From Nocardioides sp. cx-173 (GTDB taxonomy: Bacteria; Actinomycetota; Actinomycetes; Propionibacteriales; Nocardioidaceae): a stretch of 64,000 nt of DNA. The notes under the pieces are model-generated. The model was not told where the DNA came from. It ran no database searches and saw only the letters and a list, made by a program, of their open reading frames with translations. The translations under genes were made by a program, and so were the position numbers. The stretch lies in contig NZ_CP088262.1 in the NCBI RefSeq assembly GCF_021117365.1, forward strand, positions 4,280,501 through 4,344,500, given 5' to 3'. This document shows, piece after piece, positions 58,660-64,000 of the stretch (position 1 is its first letter; each line of letters begins with the position of its first letter).

Positions 58660-60296
58660 CCACTCCCACGGCCGGCGCGCCGACCGGGCCGGCCACCCGC
58701 ATCACCCCGGGGCTGGCCGGAGCGCCGGAGGACGTGGACCTGGTCGTGATCGGGCTCGGCATCACCGGCGCGGGCGTCGCGCTCGACGCGGTGACGCGCG
58801 GGCTGAGCGTGCTCGCCGTGGACGCCCACGACCTGGCGTTCGGCACCTCGCGCTGGTCGTCGAAGATGGTGCACGGCGGCCTGCGCTACCTCGCGCAGGG
58901 CCAGGTCGGGGTCGCCCGCGAGAGCGCGGTCGAGCGGGGCATCCTCATGGAGGTCACCGCTCCGCACCTGACCCGGCCGATGCCGATGCTGGTGCCGCTC
59001 AACTCCTCGGTCAGCCGGGTCCAGGAGCGGCTCACCCACGCCGGGCTGCTCGCCGGCGACGGCCTGCGACGCAGTGCGGGCACCGACGAGGAGACCCTGC
59101 CGCGCCCGCGCCGCCTCACCGCGACCGAGGCTCTGGCGATGGCGCCGCCGCTGCGCTCGGCCGGGCTGCGCGGCGGCCTCCTCTCCTGGGACGGGCGGGT
59201 CGAGGACGACGCCCGTCTGGTGGCCAACGTCGCGCGCACCGCCGCGTCGTACGGCGCCCACGTGCGCACCCGTGCCCGAGTGCTCGCCGCGACCGGCACC
59301 GCCGTGGAGCTGCGCGACGAGCTGACCGGGGAGGCCCGCTCGGTGACCGCGCGGGTCGTGGTCAACGCCACCGGCGTGTGGGCCGGCGACGTGGTCGAGG
59401 AGGTCGCGCTGCGTCCCAGCCGCGGCACCCACCTCGTGCTCCGCCAGGACACGCTGCCGGGCCTCTCGGTCTCGGTGTTCGCCCCGATCCCCGGCTCGAC
59501 CAGCCGCTTCGTCCTGGTGCTGCCGCAGCCCGACGGGACGGTGTACGTCGGACTGACCGACGAGGCCGCCGACGGGCCCGTCCCCGACGTCCCGCAGCCC
59601 ACGGACCCCGAGATCGGCTTCCTGCTGGACGTGGTGTCGGCCGCGTTCGAGCGGCAGCTGCGGCGCGAGGACGTGGTCGGCGCGTTCGCCGGCCTGCGCC
59701 CGCTGCTGGCCACCTCCGGCCCGGACGACGCCCCCGACCCGGCCGACCCGCCCGATGCGGGCGACCCCGAGGGGCGCGGCGAGACGGCGGACCTGTCGCG
59801 ACGCCACGCCGTCCTGCTCAGCCGCACCGGCGTCGTGACCGTGGTCGGCGGCAAGCTCACGACGTACCGGCAGATGGCCGAGGACGCCGTCGACGCCGCC
59901 GTGCGCGCCGCCGGCCTGGACGTCGGGCCCTGCCGCACGCGCACGCTGCCGCTGCTGGGCGCCGCGCCCCGGCCGGTCCTCGCCGCGCTCGAGCAGCCGG
60001 CCCGGCTGGTGCGCCGCTTCGGCACCGACGCCGAGCTGGTCCTCGCCAGCGCCCGCGAGGTCACCGGCCTCGGTGACGAGGAGCTGCTCGCTCCGATCGC
60101 CGCGACCGTCCCGGTCACCCTCGCCGAGCTGGTCTTCGGCGTCACCCACGAGGGCGCGGCCGACGTCGACGACCTGCTCGACCGGCGTACCCGGGTGGGG
60201 CTCGTCCCCACCGATCGGCCCCTCGCCGTCCCCGCCGCCGAGCGCGCACTCGCCCTCGCCCGCGGACAGGAGGGCTCGGCGCACCGCGGCCGATGA
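58656..60296 (+). CDS. glpD: Glycerol-3-phosphate dehydrogenase
   Basis: This 546-residue FAD enzyme oxidises glycerol 3-phosphate to dihydroxyacetone phosphate and feeds electrons to quinone. The FAD loop is VVIGLGITGAGVALDAVTRG. SSKMVHGGLRYLAQGQ is the family signature near residue 68. VSRVQERL, SWDGRVEDDARLV and VVGGKLTTYRQMAEDAV are further blocks. The C-terminal domain is typical of GlpD1. A Pro/Asp/Gly-rich insert lies near residue 370 (PDDAPDPADPPDAGDPEGRGE), probably a loop. It corresponds to Rv2249c. Its product is also the substrate of the ADPS/ether-lipid route, which ties the four genes together. Confidence 0.94.
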   Translation: MTTPTAGAPTGPATRITPGLAGAPEDVDLVVIGLGITGAGVALDAVTRGLSVLAVDAHDLAFGTSRWSSKMVHGGLRYLAQGQVGVARESAVERGILMEVTAPHLTRPMPMLVPLNSSVSRVQERLTHAGLLAGDGLRRSAGTDEETLPRPRRLTATEALAMAPPLRSAGLRGGLLSWDGRVEDDARLVANVARTAASYGAHVRTRARVLAATGTAVELRDELTGEARSVTARVVVNATGVWAGDVVEEVALRPSRGTHLVLRQDTLPGLSVSVFAPIPGSTSRFVLVLPQPDGTVYVGLTDEAADGPVPDVPQPTDPEIGFLLDVVSAAFERQLRREDVVGAFAGLRPLLATSGPDDAPDPADPPDAGDPEGRGETADLSRRHAVLLSRTGVVTVVGGKLTTYRQMAEDAVDAAVRAAGLDVGPCRTRTLPLLGAAPRPVLAALEQPARLVRRFGTDAELVLASAREVTGLGDEELLAPIAATVPVTLAELVFGVTHEGAADVDDLLDRRTRVGLVPTDRPLAVPAAERALALARGQEGSAHRGR

Positions 60297-60358
60297 GTTT
60301 CTCCGTCGACGGGGGTCGGTAGGTCGAGGCACACTGGACGACCCGAGGGAGCCGACCG

Positions 60359-61396
60359 ATGACGGCGACGATGGCACAGAGGACCGAGACCGTGACGACC
60401 GACGAGGCGAGCACGAGCAGGACGAGCGAGAGCACCACGCACACCCAGGAGCTGGCCGACTTCGACACGCTCACCGAGCGCTACCAGCGCGAGCTGCTGG
60501 CCCACTGCTACCGGATGAGCGGGTCGGTGCACGAGGCGGAGGACCTGGTCCAGGAGACGTTCCTGCGCGCCTGGAAGGCGTCCGCGGACTTCCAGGGCCG
60601 CTCCTCGGTCCGCACCTGGCTCTACAAGATCGCCACCAACGTGTGCCTCACCAACCTCGAGGGCCGGCCGCGGCGCCCGCTGCCCGCCGGCCTCGGAACG
60701 CCGGACCAGCTGGCCGGTGACGCGCTCGAGCGCGACCACGAGGTCGCCTGGCTCGAGCCGGTGCCCGACGCCGCGGTGGTCGTCGCCGAGCGCGACTCGA
60801 TCCGCCTGGCCTTTGTCGCCGCGCTCCAGCACCTCCCGGCGCGACAGCGCGCGGTGCTGATCATGCGCGACGTGCTGCGCTGGTCGGCCGCGGAGGTGGC
60901 CGCGGCGCTCGACACGACGACGGCCGCGGTCAACTCCGCCCTGCAGCGTGCGCACGCCCAGCTCAAGCAGCGCGGGCTCACCGAGGACAGCGTGGAGCCG
61001 GCGCTGACCAGCGCCCAGGAGCAGCTGCTGGAGCGCTATGTCGAGGCGTTCTGGCGCAAGGACATCGCCACGATCGTGCAGCTGCTCACCGCCGAGGCGG
61101 TGTGGGAGATGCCGCCGTTCACGAGCTGGTACGTCGGCGCCACCAACATCGGCGACCTCATCGACACCCAGTGCCCGGGCGGCACCCACGACATGCCGAT
61201 GCTCAAGACCTCCGCCAACGGCCAGCCCGCGTTCGGGCTCTACATGCGCGCCCAGGACGGCAGCGGCTTCGTCCCCTTCCACCTGCAGGTCCTCGAGCTG
61301 GACGGCGACCGGGTCAAGCACGTCGGCGCGTTCTTCGGCCTGGACTTCACCCGGTTCGGGCTGCCCGCGCACCTGCCTCCCGGCTACGCCCCCTGA
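60359..61396 (+). CDS. ECF sigma factor, SigG-like (with SnoaL-like C-terminal domain)
   Basis: This is a 345-residue sigma factor of the TIGR02960 (SigG/SigX5) group. The sigma-2 part is DTLTERYQRELLAHCYRMSGSVHEAEDLVQETFLRAW and RTWLYKIATNVCL. Sigma-4 is LPARQRAVLIMRDVLRWSAAEVAAALDTTTAAVNSALQRAHAQLK. A SnoaL-like domain, common to this group, follows from about residue 205 (EAFWRKDIATIVQLLTAEAVWEMPPF). The N-terminal 35 residues are Thr/Ser-rich. The gene carries its own GGGAG site and overlaps the next, a TIGR03086 protein (TGATG). Trigger and regulon are unknown. Confidence 0.9.
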   Translation: MTATMAQRTETVTTDEASTSRTSESTTHTQELADFDTLTERYQRELLAHCYRMSGSVHEAEDLVQETFLRAWKASADFQGRSSVRTWLYKIATNVCLTNLEGRPRRPLPAGLGTPDQLAGDALERDHEVAWLEPVPDAAVVVAERDSIRLAFVAALQHLPARQRAVLIMRDVLRWSAAEVAAALDTTTAAVNSALQRAHAQLKQRGLTEDSVEPALTSAQEQLLERYVEAFWRKDIATIVQLLTAEAVWEMPPFTSWYVGATNIGDLIDTQCPGGTHDMPMLKTSANGQPAFGLYMRAQDGSGFVPFHLQVLELDGDRVKHVGAFFGLDFTRFGLPAHLPPGYAP

Positions 61397-62007
61397 TGAA
61401 CGCGCTCGACGGTGCCGTCGAGCTGCTCGACCGGTCCCTCGCCTACACCCGCGTGGCTCTCGCCGCCGTCTCCGACGACGACCTGGGCCGCCCGACACCG
61501 TGCGCGGGCTGGGATCTGGACCGACTGCTCGCCCACATGGAGGACGCGCTGGACGCCTTCGGCGAGGGCGCCGCGGGCGAGGTACGACTCAGAGGCGCCG
61601 CCACCGCGGCGGCGCCGCGGGTACGCCGCCTGCAGCGCAAGGCGTGCGACCTGCTGGGGGTCTGGAGCGACGACCCGCCCCCACGCACCCGGATCGGCTC
61701 GCACCCCGTCGACACCTCGGTGCTCGCCCTCGCCGCCGCGCTCGAGATCACGGTGCACGGCTGGGACGTCGCCCGATCGCTCGGTCTCGACCACCCGGTG
61801 CCGGACGACCTGGCGGACCGGCTGCTCCCGGTGGCGCGGGCCCTCGTCACGCCCGCGGACCGCGGCCGGCGCTTCGCCGGGCCGCGCCCGGGCGCCGGGC
61901 GGGCGGGTCCGGCGGTGCGGCTGCTCGCCTTCCTGGGCCGGGACCTGACTGGTCCAGTCGGTGAAGATTCGCCCATTACCGACACAGGGCCGCCGGTGGC
62001 TTCCTAG
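61396..62007 (+). CDS. TIGR03086 family metal-binding protein
   Basis: This is a 203-residue protein of the DinB/mycothiol-dependent fold. CAGWDLDRLLAHMEDALDAF holds one likely metal-binding His, and LEITVHGWDVARSLG another. This pair matches TIGR03086 and related proteins. They may use mycothiol as cofactor, as the maleylpyruvate isomerases do. Members are often paired with SigG-like ECF genes, as here; the reason is not known. The stop TAG is part of the -10 box of the LuxR gene. Confidence 0.85.
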   Translation: MNALDGAVELLDRSLAYTRVALAAVSDDDLGRPTPCAGWDLDRLLAHMEDALDAFGEGAAGEVRLRGAATAAAPRVRRLQRKACDLLGVWSDDPPPRTRIGSHPVDTSVLALAAALEITVHGWDVARSLGLDHPVPDDLADRLLPVARALVTPADRGRRFAGPRPGAGRAGPAVRLLAFLGRDLTGPVGEDSPITDTGPPVAS

Positions 62008-62010
62008 CCT
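62005..62010 (+). promoter_or_regulatory. Leaderless -10 box (TAGCCT) overlapping a stop codon
   Basis: The TAG stop of the TIGR03086 gene is the first half of TAGCCT. Six bases later comes the ATG of the LuxR gene. Confidence 0.5.
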
Positions 62011-62016
62011 GGCGCC

Positions 62017-63015
62017 ATGCTCCCCTCCGAGGCGACGCCGGCGCCCACCACCGCTGCGGCCTCGCCGTTGTGCCAGGTCAGCGACCTGGTGCGCGCCGGC
62101 GCGATCAGCGCGGCCCTCCTCGACCTCGACGGCCTCGCCGCCGACCGGGGCGCGCGCGGCGAGGCGGACCGGGCCCGGCTGCTGGCCCTGCAGATCGAGT
62201 GCCGCCTGGCCCGGGGCGACCTGGCCGAGGCCATGCGCCTGGGCGACCAGCTCGCGGCGTACGACGGTCGGCGCGGCCTCGCCGGCGCCCTGGCGCACCA
62301 GGCCGCCGGCGAGCTGGCCCTGGCCCTCGGCGACCCCGAGGGGGCGGTCGAGCACCTCCTGGCGGCCGGCCGGACCGCGGCCCGGCTGCCCCAGGGCTCC
62401 GAGCTTCTCGACTGGCGGGCGGCGGCCGCGCTGGCGCTGGTGCTCACCGGGCAGCGCCGCGAGGCCGCCGAGCTCGCCGAGGAGCACCTGCGGCTGGCGC
62501 ACGAGCACGGGTCGGCGTACGCGGTGGCGCAGGGGCTGCGGACGCTGTCCGCAGCCGACGCCGGCGGCCGCCGGGTCCACCTGCTCCGCGAGGCCAGGTC
62601 CGTGCTCACGACCCTCGACGCGGCCCGGCTCGCCGCCCAGGTCGACACCGACCTCGCCGGCCTGCTGCTGCTGTCACCGACTCCCGAGCAGGCGCAGGAG
62701 GCGGTCCTGCTGCTCCGCTCGGCCGAGCTCTACGCCGGGCTCGAGGAGCTGTGGCCGCTCCAGAGCCGGGTGCGCCGTCTGCTCGAGCGCTGCGGCGAGG
62801 CGCCCCAGCGGCTGCGGGCCGACGCACTGGGGCTGCTCACCCCCTCTGAGCGGCGCGTGGCAGGGCTGGCCGCCGACGGCCTCACGAACCGCCAGGTGGC
62901 CGCGGAGCTGCAGGTGTCGGTGAAGGCAGTCGAGTGGCATCTCTCGCGCACCTACCGCAAGCTCGGCATCTCCTCGCGCGCCGGCCTGGTGCCGGCGTTC
63001 GCCGTGACCGCCTGA
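62017..63015 (+). CDS. LuxR family transcriptional regulator
   Basis: This is a 332-residue regulator. The C-terminal helix-turn-helix is LTPSERRVAGLAADGLTNRQVAAELQVSVKAVEWHLSRTYRKLGISSR (residues ~270-318). The first ~250 residues form a helical TPR-like region (LALQIECRLARGDLAEAMRLG, GALAHQAAGELALALGDPEGAVEHLLAAG) without a receiver or ATPase domain. It looks like the C-terminal half of a MalT/LAL-type regulator, with the STAND ATPase absent. The inducer is unknown. It lies next to a convergent gabD-like gene across a 37-bp palindrome. Confidence 0.88.
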   Translation: MLPSEATPAPTTAAASPLCQVSDLVRAGAISAALLDLDGLAADRGARGEADRARLLALQIECRLARGDLAEAMRLGDQLAAYDGRRGLAGALAHQAAGELALALGDPEGAVEHLLAAGRTAARLPQGSELLDWRAAAALALVLTGQRREAAELAEEHLRLAHEHGSAYAVAQGLRTLSAADAGGRRVHLLREARSVLTTLDAARLAAQVDTDLAGLLLLSPTPEQAQEAVLLLRSAELYAGLEELWPLQSRVRRLLERCGEAPQRLRADALGLLTPSERRVAGLAADGLTNRQVAAELQVSVKAVEWHLSRTYRKLGISSRAGLVPAFAVTA

Positions 63016-63040
63016 GGACCGTGAGGCTCGCGCGCCCGCC

Positions 63041-63077
63041 CCGCTGACCCGTCAGAAAGTTTCTGACGGGTCAGCGG
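63041..63077. terminator. 37-bp perfect palindrome, copy 2
   Basis: Identical base for base to the element at 30897-30933, again in a gap between convergent genes. It lies eight bases from the gabD-like stop and 25 from the LuxR stop. Confidence 0.8.
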
Positions 63078-63085
63078 CCGGGAGG

Positions 63086-64000
63086 TCAGTCGGCGGGCAG
63101 GGCGACGTAGGTGGTCTCGAGGTACTCCTCGATGCCCTCGAACCCACCCTCGCGACCGAAGCCGCTCTGCTTCATCCCGCCGAAGGGCGCGGCGGGGTTG
63201 GAGACCAGGCCGGTGTTGACCCCGACCATGCCGAAGTCCAGCGACTCGGCCAGCCGGATGGTGCGGGCCAGGTCGCGGGTGTAGACGTAGGACGCGAGGC
63301 CGTACTCGGTGTCGTTGGCGCGCTCGATCGCCTCGGCCTCGGTGCCGAACGTCGTGATCGGTGCGACCGGGCCGAAGATCTCCTCGGTGTTGATCGCCGA
63401 GCCCGGGGACACGTCGACGAGCACGGTCGGCGAGTAGAAGAAGCCGGGGCCGTCGGGGGCCGAGCCACCGGTGACCACCGTGGCGCCGTCGTGCACGGCG
63501 TCGGCGACCAGCCGGCTGACACCCGCCAGCGCCTTCTCGTCGATGAGGGGGCCGACGTCGACGCCGTCGTCCTGCCCGCGCCCCAGGGTCAGCGCGCCCA
63601 TGCGCCGCCCGAGCTTCTCGGCGAACTCGGCCGCGACGTCGGCGTGCACCAGGAACCGGTTGGCCGAGGTGCAGGCCTCACCCATGTTGCGCATCTTGGC
63701 GACCATGGCGCCGTCGACGGCGGCGTCGAGGTCGGCGTCCTCGAACACCAGGAACGGCGCGTTGCCGCCGAGCTCCATGCTCAGGCGCTGCAGCCGGTCG
63801 GCCGACTGCGCCACGATCGTGCGGCCCACGGCCGTGGAGCCGGTGAAGCTCACCTTGCGGAGCCGGTCGTCGGCCTGCAGCGTGCTGCTGAGCTCGCCGG
63901 TCGAGGAGGTCGTGACGACGTTCAGTACGCCGCCGGGCAGGCCGGCCTCCTCCAGGATCGCGGCCAGGGCCAGCATCGTCAGCGGAGTCTGCGAGGCCGG
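63086..64000 (-). CDS. gabD: NAD(P)-dependent succinate-semialdehyde dehydrogenase, C-terminal part (runs off the window)
   Basis: The visible 304 residues are the C-terminal two thirds of an aldehyde dehydrogenase. KVSFTGSTAVGR (cofactor), LSMELGGNAPFLVFEDADLD (general base Glu) and NMGEACTSANRFLVH (catalytic Cys) are present. GGMKQSGFGREGGFEGIEEYLETTYVAL closes the protein. GEACTSANR and NTGLVSNPAAPFGG are typical of GabD-type enzymes, which oxidise succinate semialdehyde to succinate. The 5' end lies beyond the window, so no start is given. It is convergent with the LuxR gene. Confidence 0.88.
   Translation of the reverse strand, partial: PASQTPLTMLALAAILEEAGLPGGVLNVVTTSSTGELSSTLQADDRLRKVSFTGSTAVGRTIVAQSADRLQRLSMELGGNAPFLVFEDADLDAAVDGAMVAKMRNMGEACTSANRFLVHADVAAEFAEKLGRRMGALTLGRGQDDGVDVGPLIDEKALAGVSRLVADAVHDGATVVTGGSAPDGPGFFYSPTVLVDVSPGSAINTEEIFGPVAPITTFGTEAEAIERANDTEYGLASYVYTRDLARTIRLAESLDFGMVGVNTGLVSNPAAPFGGMKQSGFGREGGFEGIEEYLETTYVALPAD

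Overview
The window is very GC-rich, densely packed chromosomal DNA from an actinobacterium. The best guess is Nocardioides or a close relative. This rests on the gene families (SigK/RskA, acyl-CoA carboxylase pairs, TIGR03084/TIGR03086 proteins of the mycothiol-linked DinB-like group, an ECF42 sigma factor with a DGPF protein), on many GTG starts, on 4-bp ATGA/GTGA overlaps inside operons, on many apparently leaderless genes, and on REP-like palindromes of a kind I associate with Nocardioidaceae. Codon use and operon style are uniform. I see no prophage, insertion sequence, CRISPR array, rRNA or tRNA.

Layout. 1-1.3 kb: the N-terminal fragment of a HelD-like helicase and an enoyl-CoA hydratase. 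1.3-10.3 kb: a SigK locus (membrane sulfite-oxidase-like molybdoprotein, FAS1 lipoprotein, sigK, rskA, a fused amine oxidase-DUF1365 protein, two cyclopropane/methyl fatty acid synthases, DUF1295). It collects genes found at Rv0444c-Rv0449c in Mycobacterium tuberculosis, plus SigK-target-like genes next door. 10.3-12.7 kb: a small membrane protein, a tyrosine phosphatase and a YihY protein. 12.8-21.9 kb: a catabolic operon (two acyl-CoA dehydrogenases, biotin-dependent carboxylase alpha and beta, an AtuA-like DUF1446 protein, a TIGR03084 protein, TetR) that resembles leucine or acyclic-terpene degradation. 22-25.2 kb: a sugar ABC importer without its ATPase. 25.2-30.9 kb: two SDRs, a phosphatase, a kinase-like protein, an acyl-CoA dehydrogenase and a lipoprotein. 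31-35.4 kb: fadB-fadA with a divergent MerR regulator.

35.6-44.5 kb: a DEAD-box helicase, an NAD-binding protein, a CPBP protease, CsbD, a flavin monooxygenase, a class III CoA transferase, and PadR with an FMN/FAD/4Fe-4S reductase. 44.5-51.6 kb: a PLP enzyme, UDP-glucose dehydrogenase, two glycosyltransferases and two sulfotransferases, which suggest a sulfated surface glycan. 51.6-53.6 kb: a GH1 glycosidase and a pirin. 53.7-55.5 kb: an ECF42 sigma/DGPF module bracketed by two 81-bp direct repeats. 55.5-60.3 kb: lipid kinase, ADPS-like flavoprotein, TetR and glpD, the same set as Rv2252-Rv2249c. 60.4-63 kb: a SigG-like ECF factor, TIGR03086 and LuxR. The window ends inside a succinate-semialdehyde dehydrogenase.

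The genes together describe a heterotroph that breaks down fatty, branched and terpenoid acyl-CoAs, remodels its own lipids under SigK control, and uses many ECF, TetR, MerR and PadR switches. The non-coding DNA is unusually structured. Nearly every convergent gap holds a long perfect or near-perfect palindrome, and several of these recur as families. About a dozen genes have a TANNNT -10 box only 6-7 bases before the start codon.
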